33,057 nt of DNA from assembly GCA_050743265.1 (NCBI GenBank), contig JBOGEN010000121.1, forward strand, positions 1 to 33,057, given 5' to 3'. The stretch's first letter is position 1; every line of letters starts with the position of its first letter. This DNA is from JBOGEN01 sp050743265. Its GTDB lineage: Bacteria; Actinomycetota; Actinomycetes; JBOGEN01. The notes under the pieces are model-generated. The model had not been told where the DNA came from. It did not search any database and saw only the letters and a program-made list of their open reading frames with translations. Below, piece after piece: positions 1 to 7,568 of the stretch. Made by a program: the position numbers and the translations under genes.

Positions 1-1
1 G

Positions 2-931
2 TACAACCCGTTGTTCATCTATGGCGACTCGGGGCTGGGCAAGACGCACCTGCTGCACGCCATCGGCCACTACGGGCAGCGGCTCTTCCAGAACGCGCGG
101 GTGCGTTACGTGAGCTCCGAGGAGTTCACCAACGACTTCATCAACTCGCTGCGCGACGACAAGCAGTCCGCTTTCCAGCGGCGTTACCGCGACAACGACG
201 TGCTCCTCGTGGACGACATCCAGTTCCTGGAGAGCAAGGAACGGACCCAGGAGGAGTTCTTTCACACGTTCAACACGCTCCACAACGCGAACAAGCAGAT
301 CGTCATCTCGTCGGACCGGCCGCCGAAGCAGCTCTCCACGCTGGAGGACCGGCTGCGCAACCGGTTCGAGTGGGGCCTGATCACGGACGTCCAGCCCCCC
401 GAGCTCGAGACCCGCATCGCGATCCTGCGCAAGAAGGCGGCAACCGAGAGGCTCGCGGCCCCGCCCGAGGTACTCGAGTACATCGCCAGCAAGATCGCCA
501 CGAACATTCGTGAGCTCGAGGGTGCCCTCATCCGGGTCACTGCGTTCGCCAGCCTCAACCGCCAGCCGGTCGACCTGGCCCTGGCCGAGCTCGTGCTCAA
601 GGACCTCATCCCCGAGCGGGAGGGTCCCGAGATCACCGCACCGACGATCATGGCGCAGACGGCCGCGTACTACGGGCTGTCGATGGAGGACCTGTGCGGG
701 ACGTCCCGCAGCCGGGTGCTCGTCACCGCCCGTCAGGTGGCCATGTACCTGTGCCGAGAGCTCACCGAGATGTCGCTGCCCAAGATCGGCCAGCAGTTCG
801 GCGGGCGCGACCACACCACCGTCATGCACGCGGACCGCAAGATCCGCTCGCTCATGGCCGAGCGTCGCTCCATCTACAACCAGGTCACGGAGCTGACCAA
901 CCGCATCAAGTCCCAGGCGCGTCAGCAGTGA
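2..931 (+). CDS. dnaA: DnaA, chromosomal replication initiator (5' truncated by window edge)
   Basis: DnaA is the AAA+ initiator that binds DnaA boxes and melts oriC. The reading frame is open from base 2, so the N-terminal domains I-II and the start of the ATPase domain lie outside the window; 309 residues remain. Visible are the Walker A motif GDSGLGKT at the left edge, Walker B LLVDDIQ (about 202-222), an arginine-rich DRLRNRFEWG stretch (about 349-378), and the C-terminal DNA-binding domain with its signature GGRDHTTVMHA near 800-832. It ends in TGA just before the oriC spacer, in the usual dnaA-oriC-dnaN order. Any apparent start at TTG 11 is an artefact of truncation. Identity is certain; only the 5' end is missing. 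Confidence 0.98.
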   Translation, partial: YNPLFIYGDSGLGKTHLLHAIGHYGQRLFQNARVRYVSSEEFTNDFINSLRDDKQSAFQRRYRDNDVLLVDDIQFLESKERTQEEFFHTFNTLHNANKQIVISSDRPPKQLSTLEDRLRNRFEWGLITDVQPPELETRIAILRKKAATERLAAPPEVLEYIASKIATNIRELEGALIRVTAFASLNRQPVDLALAELVLKDLIPEREGPEITAPTIMAQTAAYYGLSMEDLCGTSRSRVLVTARQVAMYLCRELTEMSLPKIGQQFGGRDHTTVMHADRKIRSLMAERRSIYNQVTELTNRIKSQARQQ

Positions 932-1397
932 CCCGGCGGCCCCCACCCTGGGGCTCGTACGCCCGCGTCGGTCGTGGTGGCGTCCCTCGCCTGTCCACAG
1001 GTTGCCGGCGGGTTACCCGCACATGTCGGCTCGCCGTCCCCAGGATGTCGCCCCACCTGTGTACACAGGGTGTGGACAACCCTGTGGACCCGTGTGAACA
1101 ACCAGGGGACGGCACTGTGGACCACCTGTGCACTCACCACCATCGCCTGGGGACGAGGCAGCAGAGCGAAGCCTCGATCCACAGGCACGGGCCAGTCGTC
1201 CATAGGCCGTGCACAGGGGCGGTGGACGGCCATGTCAGTGCTGACCTGCCTACTCCACGGCTTTCCACAGTTTCCACCGTGCCTATGAACACCACTACAC
1301 CTGGATACGAGGATGATTTCCCCATCAAGGGAGGGTGGGGAGATCTGGGGACGGCCGGCTCCCCCCACCCCCGATACGAGCGCAGGAGGCGGTACGC
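932..1397. other. oriC: oriC: DnaA-box-rich origin between dnaA and dnaN
   Basis: This 466-bp spacer has no credible gene. It is dense in DnaA-box-like 9-mers on both strands (reference TTGTCCACA). A perfect reverse box TGTGGACAA lies at 1071-1079. One- or two-mismatch boxes include 991-999 (CTGTCCACA), 1083-1091, 1093-1101 (TGTGAACAA), 1116-1124, 1175-1183, 1261-1269 (CTTTCCACA) and 1270-1278. Around 1280-1325 base composition becomes more A/T rich than the surroundings, a possible unwinding element next to dnaN. Position between dnaA and dnaN is the standard place for oriC in actinobacteria. Box positions are read directly; function is inferred from the family. Confidence 0.93.
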
Positions 1398-2516
1398 GTG
1401 AAGTTCCAGGTACAGCGTGACGTACTCGCCGAGGCCGTGGCCTGGACGGCGCGGGGGCTGCCCGCCCGGCCGCCGGTGCCGGTTCTCGCGGGTCTGCTGC
1501 TGGAGGCCTCGCCCTCGGGGCTCAGCCTGTCCGGGTTCGACTACGAGGTCTCTGCCCGCGTCGACGTGGCGGCCGACGTGTCCGAGCCGGGCCGCGTGCT
1601 GGTCTCGGGCCGTCTGCTCACGGACATCTCGCGCAGCCTCCCCGACCGGCCGGTCGAGGTCGCCCTCGAGGGGACCCGTGTCGCCGTCACCTGCGGGAGT
1701 GCCCGGTTCACGCTGCTCACGCTTCCGGTGGAGGACTACCCGGCGCTGCCGGAGATGCCGACCGCCAGCGGGCGTGTGCCCAGTGACGTGTTCGCCACCG
1801 CGGTGAGCCAGGTGGCCGTCGCGGCCGGGCGGGACGACACCCTGCCGGTGCTGACCGGCGTCCGGGTGGAGATCGAGGGCGACTCGGTGACTCTCGCGGC
1901 CACCGACAGGTACCGGCTCGCCGCGCGGCAGATCAGCTGGAAGCCCGAGCAGCCCGACCTCTCGGCCGTCGCCCTCGTGCCGGCACGCACCCTGGCCGAC
2001 ACCGCGAAGACCCTCGCCGGTGGCGGGGACGTGCAACTCGCTCTGTCGGGCGGCCCCCAGGGCGAGGGCATGATCGGCTTCGAGTCCGGCGGCCGGCGTA
2101 CGACCTCACGTCTGATCGAGGGCGAGTTCCCGAAGTACAACTCGCTGTTCCCGTCCGAGGCGGGGTCGGTGGCGCGCGTCGAGACGGCGCAGTTCATCGA
2201 GGCCGTACGCCGGGTGTCCCTGGTCGCGGAACGCAACACCCCGGTGCGGCTGTCGTTCTCCGGCGACGGCTGCGTGCTCGAGGCAGGCACGGGCGACGAG
2301 GCCCAGGCGTCCGAGTCGGTCGAGGCGGAGTTCACTGGGGACGACATCGAGATCGCGTTCAACCCCTCTTACCTGCTCGACGGGCTGAACGCCACCGGTG
2401 CCGAGCGGGCGGCACTGTCGTTCACCGCGTCCACCCGTCCCGCAGTGATCACCGCCGTGGACGACTCCGACGCCGACTACCGCTACCTGATCATGCCGGT
2501 CCGCGTGTCCGGCTGA
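1398..2516 (+). CDS. dnaN: DNA polymerase III sliding clamp (beta subunit)
   Basis: The protein (372 residues) is the ring-shaped clamp that tethers the replicative polymerase to DNA. It begins VKFQVQRDVLAEAVAW and ends in the typical YRYLIMPVRV tail, where the Y-x-MPVR element lines the partner-binding cleft. The GTG at 1398 is chosen because AGGAGG lies at 1384-1389 with an 8-bp spacer, and the resulting N-terminus and length match the family. An upstream in-frame start at 1335 would add unrelated residues and lacks such a site. It sits immediately after oriC and is followed by a 74-bp spacer containing a parS site. Confidence 0.97.
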   Translation: MKFQVQRDVLAEAVAWTARGLPARPPVPVLAGLLLEASPSGLSLSGFDYEVSARVDVAADVSEPGRVLVSGRLLTDISRSLPDRPVEVALEGTRVAVTCGSARFTLLTLPVEDYPALPEMPTASGRVPSDVFATAVSQVAVAAGRDDTLPVLTGVRVEIEGDSVTLAATDRYRLAARQISWKPEQPDLSAVALVPARTLADTAKTLAGGGDVQLALSGGPQGEGMIGFESGGRRTTSRLIEGEFPKYNSLFPSEAGSVARVETAQFIEAVRRVSLVAERNTPVRLSFSGDGCVLEAGTGDEAQASESVEAEFTGDDIEIAFNPSYLLDGLNATGAERAALSFTASTRPAVITAVDDSDADYRYLIMPVRVSG

Positions 2517-2566
2517 CTGCCGCGCGGCCGGCGGCCGAGCCGTCGTCCGCGTCCGGCCCGAGCGTC

Positions 2567-2580
2567 GTTTCACGTGGAAC
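2567..2580. promoter_or_regulatory. parS: parS centromere-like site (ParB binding)
   Basis: GTTTCACGTGGAAC is a near-perfect 14-bp palindrome (one asymmetric position). It matches the core of the parS sites bound by ParB in Streptomyces and other bacteria. It lies in the dnaN-gnd spacer about 1.2 kb from oriC, where actinobacterial parS sites cluster. By eye I found no second good match in the window. The sequence match is direct; ParB binding is inference. Confidence 0.85.
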
Positions 2581-2590
2581 GGGAGGCCCC

Positions 2591-3475
2591 ATGCAGATCG
2601 GGCTGATCGGGCTGGGCCGGATGGGCGGCAACATGGCCGACCGCCTGCGTACGGCGGGTCACGAGGTGGTGGGGTACGACCACGACCCGGCGCGGCGGGA
2701 CGTGGCCACACCGGCCGACCTCGCCGCCAGGCTGCGTCCACCGCGCGCGGTGTGGGTGATGGTCCCGTCCGGTCCGCCGACCCGGGAGGTCGTGCGCTCG
2801 CTGGCAGAACTGCTCGAGACGGGCGACGTGGTCGCCGACGGCGGCAACAGTCACTGGACGGAGGACCGCGGGCTCGCGGACCTGCTCGGCGCCCGCGGCA
2901 TCGGGTTCTGTGACGTCGGCGTGAGCGGTGGCGTGTGGGGCCGCGAGGAGGGCTACGCACTGATGGCCGGCGGGTCGCCCGAGCACGTCGCCATGCTGCA
3001 GCCAGTCTTCGACGCGCTGAAGCCGCCGGGCGAGGCCGGGTTCGTGCACGCCGGCCCGGTGGGGGCGGGCCACTTCGCCAAGATGGTGCACAACGGCATC
3101 GAGTACGGCCTCATGCAGGCGTACGCCGAGGGGTACGAGATGCTCGCCGCGAACGACGTCGTGACCGACGTCCCCGGGGTGGTCCGCAGCTGGACCGGGG
3201 GCACGGTGATCCGCTCGTGGCTGCTCGACCTGCTCGTCCGGGCGCTGGAGGAGGACCCGGGGCTGGTCGGCCTGCTCGGCCGCGCGGACGACTCGGGTGA
3301 GGGTCGCTGGGCGGTGCAGGAGGCGATCGACCTCGCGGTGCCCGCCCCGGTGATGTCGGCCGCGCTGTACGCCCGCTTCGCGTCCCGTCAGGAGGACTCG
3401 CCCGCGATGCGTGTGGTCGCCGCGCTGCGCAACCAGTTCGGCGGGCACCCGGTGACGCCCTCGGGCCGGCTGTGA
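2591..3475 (+). CDS. gnd: 6-phosphogluconate dehydrogenase, decarboxylating (short type)
   Basis: This 294-residue enzyme is predicted to oxidise and decarboxylate 6-phosphogluconate to ribulose 5-phosphate. The N-terminus carries the Rossmann nucleotide-binding motif GLGRMGGNMA (residues 7-16). It is followed by DGGNSHW, the substrate-binding VSGGVWGREEGY segment, and the catalytic K-x-x-HNGIEYG motif about halfway. The length fits the short, prokaryotic GntZ/YqeC-like class rather than the about 470-residue enzyme. The ATG follows a GGGAGG ribosome-binding site. A gnd gene between dnaN and recF is a known arrangement in Streptomyces and relatives. Coenzyme preference (NAD or NADP) cannot be decided here. 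Confidence 0.92.
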   Translation: MQIGLIGLGRMGGNMADRLRTAGHEVVGYDHDPARRDVATPADLAARLRPPRAVWVMVPSGPPTREVVRSLAELLETGDVVADGGNSHWTEDRGLADLLGARGIGFCDVGVSGGVWGREEGYALMAGGSPEHVAMLQPVFDALKPPGEAGFVHAGPVGAGHFAKMVHNGIEYGLMQAYAEGYEMLAANDVVTDVPGVVRSWTGGTVIRSWLLDLLVRALEEDPGLVGLLGRADDSGEGRWAVQEAIDLAVPAPVMSAALYARFASRQEDSPAMRVVAALRNQFGGHPVTPSGRL

Positions 3476-3488
3476 GTGACTGACTCCC

Positions 3489-4619
3489 ATGTACGTGCAG
3501 CACCTCTCGCTCACCGACTTCCGGTCGTACGCCGGGCTCGAGCTGGCCCTCGAGCCGGGCGTCACCGCGTTCGTCGGGCCGAACGGGCAGGGCAAGACCA
3601 ACCTCGTGGAGGCGCTCGGCTACGTCGCCACCTTGGCGAGCCACCGCGTCGCCTCCGACCAGCCACTGGTCCGCCTCGGCGCCGAGCGCGCCGTGGTGCG
3701 AGCCGCGGTGGTGCGGGACGAGCGGCGGCTGCTCGTCGAGCTCGAGGTCAACCCCGGACGCTCCAACCGGGCCCGGATCAACAAGGGCCCAGTCCCCCGT
3801 CCGCGTGAGGTGCTGGGCCTGCTGCGGACAGTCCTCTTCGCCCCCGAGGACCTCGCGCTGGTCAAGGGTGACCCGGCCGAGCGGCGGCGTTTCCTCGACG
3901 ACCTCGTCGTCGCCCGCGCGCCGCGGTTCGCCGGCGTCCGGGCCGACTACGACCGCGTCCTGCGGCAGCGCAACTCGCTGCTCAAGACCGCGGGGGCGAC
4001 CGTACGGTCGGGCAAGGCCGACCTGCGGACCCTCGAGGTGTGGGACGGGCACCTGGCCCGGACGGGCGCCGAGATCCTGTCGGCTCGTCTCGACGTCGTC
4101 GAAGCGCTGGGCCCACTTGTCGACAAGTCCTACGACGAGGTGGCTCCCGAGGGCGGCGCGGCCGGGCTGGAGTACCGGTCCTCGCTCGGGTCCGACGCGC
4201 CCCTCGTCCCCGATCGGGAGGCCCTGGCCGAGGTGCTGCTCGGCGAGCTGGCCCGTGTCCGCAAGGCCGAGCTCGAGCGGGGCGTCTCCCTCGTCGGGCC
4301 GCACCGGGACGACCTGCTGCTGCGGCTCGGTGACATGCCCGCGCGGGGGTACGCGTCGCAGGGAGAGTCGTGGTCGTTCGCGCTGGCGCTGCGCCTCGCT
4401 GCGTACGAGATGCTGCGTGCGGACGCTGGGGACGACCCCGTCCTCATGCTGGACGACGTGTTCGCCGAGCTCGACATCGGACGCCGGGAGCGCCTGGCCG
4501 CGCTGGTGGGCCGGGCCGAGCAGGTGCTCGTCACGGCGGCCGCCAGCCCGGACGTCCCCGAGTCCCTGTCCGGGGCGCGCTTCGACGTGGCCGGTGGGGA
4601 GGTGCGCCATGTCCGATGA
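3489..4619 (+). CDS. recF: RecF, recombination mediator / gap-repair ATPase
   Basis: RecF is an SMC-like ATPase that helps load RecA at single-stranded gaps and stalled forks. The 376-residue protein starts MYVQHLSLTDFRSY, typical of the family. Walker A GPNGQGKTN is at residues 30-38. A signature segment containing SQGE lies in the C-terminal third, followed by Walker B VLMLDDVFAELD. The ATG at 3489 is 13 bp after gnd; no strong ribosome-binding site is seen. The last 11 bp overlap the start of the next gene, suggesting translational coupling. Confidence 0.97.
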   Translation: MYVQHLSLTDFRSYAGLELALEPGVTAFVGPNGQGKTNLVEALGYVATLASHRVASDQPLVRLGAERAVVRAAVVRDERRLLVELEVNPGRSNRARINKGPVPRPREVLGLLRTVLFAPEDLALVKGDPAERRRFLDDLVVARAPRFAGVRADYDRVLRQRNSLLKTAGATVRSGKADLRTLEVWDGHLARTGAEILSARLDVVEALGPLVDKSYDEVAPEGGAAGLEYRSSLGSDAPLVPDREALAEVLLGELARVRKAELERGVSLVGPHRDDLLLRLGDMPARGYASQGESWSFALALRLAAYEMLRADAGDDPVLMLDDVFAELDIGRRERLAALVGRAEQVLVTAAASPDVPESLSGARFDVAGGEVRHVR

Positions 4620-5256
4620 CCCGGGCTCCGACGACGTACCCCCGGCGGGCGGCACGCCTGGCCCGGACGCCGAGCCGCAGGTTCCCGAGGGCCCGCAGGT
4701 TCCCGAGGGCCAGCCGGAGTCGTCCGGGGTCGACCTCGCCCGCGCGGCCCTGGCCCGCGCGAAGGCCAACGCGCGCGAGCGCCGCGGCACCGGCCCGTCC
4801 ACCGGCAGCCGGGACACTCGCGGGGGCAGGGCCGGCCAGGGGGCTGGCGGCCGGCGGGGCCGGGACCAGGGGGTGCGCAGCGGGGCCGGTCCGGACGACC
4901 GCGACCCGCAGGTCCTGGCGGCGTCGATCTCGCGACTGCTCTCCGAACGCGGGTGGGAGACCGAGGCGGCGGTCGCCGGGGTGCTCGGCCGGTGGGACGT
5001 GCTGGTCGGGCCCGAGATGGCGGCCCACTGCCGGCCGGACTCCTTCACCGACGGCGTCCTCACCGTGCAGACGGACTCGACCGCGTGGGCGACCCAGGTG
5101 CGGCTGCTGGCTCCGCAGCTCCTGCGGCGGCTCAACGAGCAGCTCGGGCACGGCACCGTGCAGCGGGTCCAGGTCCGGGGCCCGCAGACCCCGGACTGGG
5201 GCCGGGGGCCGCGGCGGGTCCGGGGGGCCAGGGGGCCGCGTGACACGTACGGCTAG
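4609..5256 (+). CDS. dciA: DUF721 / DciA-family protein, candidate replicative helicase loader
   Basis: The 215-residue protein has an acidic, proline-rich N-terminal third, a basic Gly/Arg-rich linker, then a DUF721 domain from about residue 102 (PQVLAASISRLLSERGW). The family core W-DVLVGPE-AAHC, the STAWATQVRLLAPQLL helix and the terminal RGPRDTYG are all present. DUF721 proteins at this locus are homologues of DciA, which works with the replicative helicase DnaB in bacteria lacking DnaC/DnaI; in this organism that role is inferred. The start ATG overlaps the recF end by 11 bp. An exact 18-bp tandem duplication (4675-4710) encodes PQVPEG twice in the disordered N-terminus. Confidence 0.88.
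   Translation: MSDDPGSDDVPPAGGTPGPDAEPQVPEGPQVPEGQPESSGVDLARAALARAKANARERRGTGPSTGSRDTRGGRAGQGAGGRRGRDQGVRSGAGPDDRDPQVLAASISRLLSERGWETEAAVAGVLGRWDVLVGPEMAAHCRPDSFTDGVLTVQTDSTAWATQVRLLAPQLLRRLNEQLGHGTVQRVQVRGPQTPDWGRGPRRVRGARGPRDTYG
4675..4710 (+). repeat. Exact 18-bp tandem duplication inside the DUF721 gene
   Basis: The unit at 4675-4692 is repeated without change at 4693-4710, adding one extra PQVPEG hexapeptide to the disordered N-terminus. The frame is kept. Perfect identity suggests a recent slippage event. Confidence 0.9.
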
Positions 5257-5354
5257 CGCGGGGGTGTCCTGGGCGAGCGGGGCGGCCACGGGCGCGGCCC
5301 ACACTCGCGCCGTGACCTCCTGAGGCCGGTGTCCCGAGTAGGGGGACCCTCCCG

Positions 5355-5428
5355 TTGTCCCGTTCGTCCCGCTGGCGGTACGACAGGGGGCGGCGCGGGC
5401 CACTCCTGAACCGGGGACCCGGTAGAAT
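5355..5428 (+). promoter_or_regulatory. Candidate gyrB promoter region
   Basis: In the 299-bp spacer before gyrB, TTGTCC (5355-5360) and TACGAC (5379-5384) are 18 bp apart and resemble a housekeeping -35/-10 pair. A second -10-like TAGAAT occurs at 5423-5428 with no clear -35. The nearby 5330-5520 leader contains no convincing gene. gyrB promoters in other actinobacteria respond to supercoiling; that is not visible here. Confidence 0.35.
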
Positions 5429-5555
5429 TGCGTCGGTTGACCCTGACGCCAGCAACCTGTCGTCAGTCGACCCGACCAACCGGACGCCGAGCAGCCGACC
5501 CCGCCGCGGCTCGCCGTGCCGAGCGGCATGTCCCCGGCAGGAGGAACACCGACCC

Positions 5556-7505
5556 GTGTCCTACGACGCTACGTCCATCACCGTTCTCGAGGGCCTCGAA
5601 GCCGTCCGCAAGCGCCCGAGCATGTACATCGGCTCGACCGGCGAGCGGGGTCTGCATCACCTCGTGTACGAGGTTGTCGACAACGCCGTGGACGAGGCGC
5701 TGGCCGGCTACTGCGACGACATCAGGGTGACCATGCTCGCCAACGGCGGGGTGCGGGTCGTCGACAACGGCCGGGGGATCCCGGTCGACGACGTGGTCTC
5801 CGAAGGCCGTCCCGCCGTCGAGGTCGTGCTCACCACGCTGCACGCGGGTGGCAAGTTCGGCGGCGACGGGTACGCGGTCTCCGGTGGCCTGCACGGGGTC
5901 GGGGTCTCGGTCGTCAACGCCCTGTCCACCCGGCTGGACGTCGAGGTCCGCCGCGACGGGGCGGTCTGGCAGCAGATGTACCACGCCGCGGTCCAGACAG
6001 GCTCGCTCGAGCGGGTCGGCGACACCGAGGACACCGGCACCACGGTGACCTTCTGGGCCGACCCTGACGTGTTCGAGACGACGGCGTACTCGTTCGAGAC
6101 GCTGGCCCGTCGCTTCCAGGAGATGGCGTTCCTCAACCGGGGCCTCTCGCTCACGCTGCGTGACGAGCGGTCGGAGCACACCGAGGACGGCCAGCCCCGC
6201 GAGACCACGTGGCGCTACGAGGGCGGCATCACCGACTTCGTCCGGCACATCAACGCGAGCAAGGACGGGGTGGTGCACCCGAACGTCATCGAGTTCGAGG
6301 CCGAGGACACCGTCCGCAAGATCTCGGTCGAGATCGCGATGCAGTGGAACACCCAGTTCGCCGAGGGCGTGTACACGTTCGCGAACACGATCAACACGCA
6401 CGAGGGCGGCACGCACGAGGAGGGCTTCCGCTCGGCCCTCACCAGCATCGTCAACCGGTACGCCAAGGACAAGCGGCTGCTCAAGGACCGCGACGACAAC
6501 CTCTCCGGCGAGGACATCCGCGAGGGCCTCACCGCGATCGTGTCGGTGAAGCTGGCCGAGCCTCAGTTCGAGGGCCAGACCAAGACCAAGCTCGGCAACA
6601 CCGAGGCGCGGACGTACGTGCAGAAGGTGGTGTACGAGAACCTCACGGACTGGTTCGAGCGCAACCCGTCCGAGGGCGCCGACGTCGTCCGCAAGGGCAT
6701 CCAGGCGGCGACCGCCCGCATCGCCGCGCGCAAGGCACGCGACCTGACCCGGCGCAAGGGCCTGCTCGGGGGCGGCGGCCTGCCGGGCAAGCTGGCCGAC
6801 TGCCAGTCGACGGACCCGGCGGAGTCCGAGCTGTTCGTCGTCGAGGGCGACTCCGCCGGCGGCTCGGCGAAGCAGGGCCGCAGCGTGCGGACGCAGGCGA
6901 TCCTCCCCATCCGGGGCAAGATCCTCAACGTCGAGAAGGCGCGCATCGACAAGGTCCTGCAGAACAACGAGGTGCAGGCGATGATCAGCGCGCTCGGGAC
7001 CGGCGTACACGACGACTTCGACCTCGAGAAGCTGCGCTACCACAAGATCGTGCTGATGGCCGATGCCGACATCGACGGTCAGCACATCCGGACGCTGCTG
7101 CTCACGCTGCTCTTCCGGTTCATGCGCGGGCTCGTCGAGGCCGGGAACGTCTACCTGGCCCAGCCGCCGCTGTACAAGATCAAGTGGGACCGCCGGGGCA
7201 CCGACATCGACTACGCGTTCTCCGACCGCGAGCGGGACGCCATCGTCGCGGCGGGCAAGACCGCGGGCAAGACCGACCCGCAGAAGCACGACGGCGTCCA
7301 GCGTTTCAAGGGGCTCGGTGAGATGAACCCCCAGGAGCTGTGGGACACCACGATGAACCCGGAGACGCGGGTGCTGCTGCAGGTGACGATCGACGACGCC
7401 GCGCAGGCGGACGAGCTGTTCAGCGTACTCATGGGCGAGGACGTCGACTCACGCCGCAAGTTCATCCAGCGCAACGCCAAGGACGTGCGCTTCCTCGACG
7501 TCTAG
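5556..7505 (+). CDS. gyrB: DNA gyrase subunit B
   Basis: GyrB is the ATPase half of gyrase, which introduces negative supercoils ahead of and behind forks. The 649-residue protein begins with the GHKL ATPase domain (ITVLEGLEAVRKRPSMYIG, VVDNAVDEAL, DNGRGIPV, then the GVGVSVVNALS lid). The transducer domain follows. The TOPRIM metal-binding motifs are EGDSAGG at about residue 430 and DADIDG at about 503. GTG 5556 is chosen because AGGAGGA (5539-5545) precedes it by 10 bp and homology starts there; an in-frame start 201 bp upstream would add unrelated residues. gyrA follows after 63 bp. Confidence 0.97.
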   Translation: MSYDATSITVLEGLEAVRKRPSMYIGSTGERGLHHLVYEVVDNAVDEALAGYCDDIRVTMLANGGVRVVDNGRGIPVDDVVSEGRPAVEVVLTTLHAGGKFGGDGYAVSGGLHGVGVSVVNALSTRLDVEVRRDGAVWQQMYHAAVQTGSLERVGDTEDTGTTVTFWADPDVFETTAYSFETLARRFQEMAFLNRGLSLTLRDERSEHTEDGQPRETTWRYEGGITDFVRHINASKDGVVHPNVIEFEAEDTVRKISVEIAMQWNTQFAEGVYTFANTINTHEGGTHEEGFRSALTSIVNRYAKDKRLLKDRDDNLSGEDIREGLTAIVSVKLAEPQFEGQTKTKLGNTEARTYVQKVVYENLTDWFERNPSEGADVVRKGIQAATARIAARKARDLTRRKGLLGGGGLPGKLADCQSTDPAESELFVVEGDSAGGSAKQGRSVRTQAILPIRGKILNVEKARIDKVLQNNEVQAMISALGTGVHDDFDLEKLRYHKIVLMADADIDGQHIRTLLLTLLFRFMRGLVEAGNVYLAQPPLYKIKWDRRGTDIDYAFSDRERDAIVAAGKTAGKTDPQKHDGVQRFKGLGEMNPQELWDTTMNPETRVLLQVTIDDAAQADELFSVLMGEDVDSRRKFIQRNAKDVRFLDV

Positions 7506-7568
7506 CGCTCCCGCGCGAGCCCGCCGACGCCGACCGCTGTTCGGACTGCCGAAAGGGACACAGAAGCC

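Noticed and set aside
1335..1397. Upstream start for dnaN
   Set aside because: No ribosome-binding site and residues foreign to the family; AGGAGG at 1384-1389 supports GTG 1398.
3111..5246. Long reverse-strand open frame (711 codons)
   Set aside because: It is antisense to gnd, recF and dciA, has high-GC shadow composition (Arg/Pro/Ser) and no start signal.
5355..5555. N-terminal extension of gyrB
   Set aside because: The extension lacks homology and overlaps promoter-like sequence; AGGAGGA fits GTG 5556.
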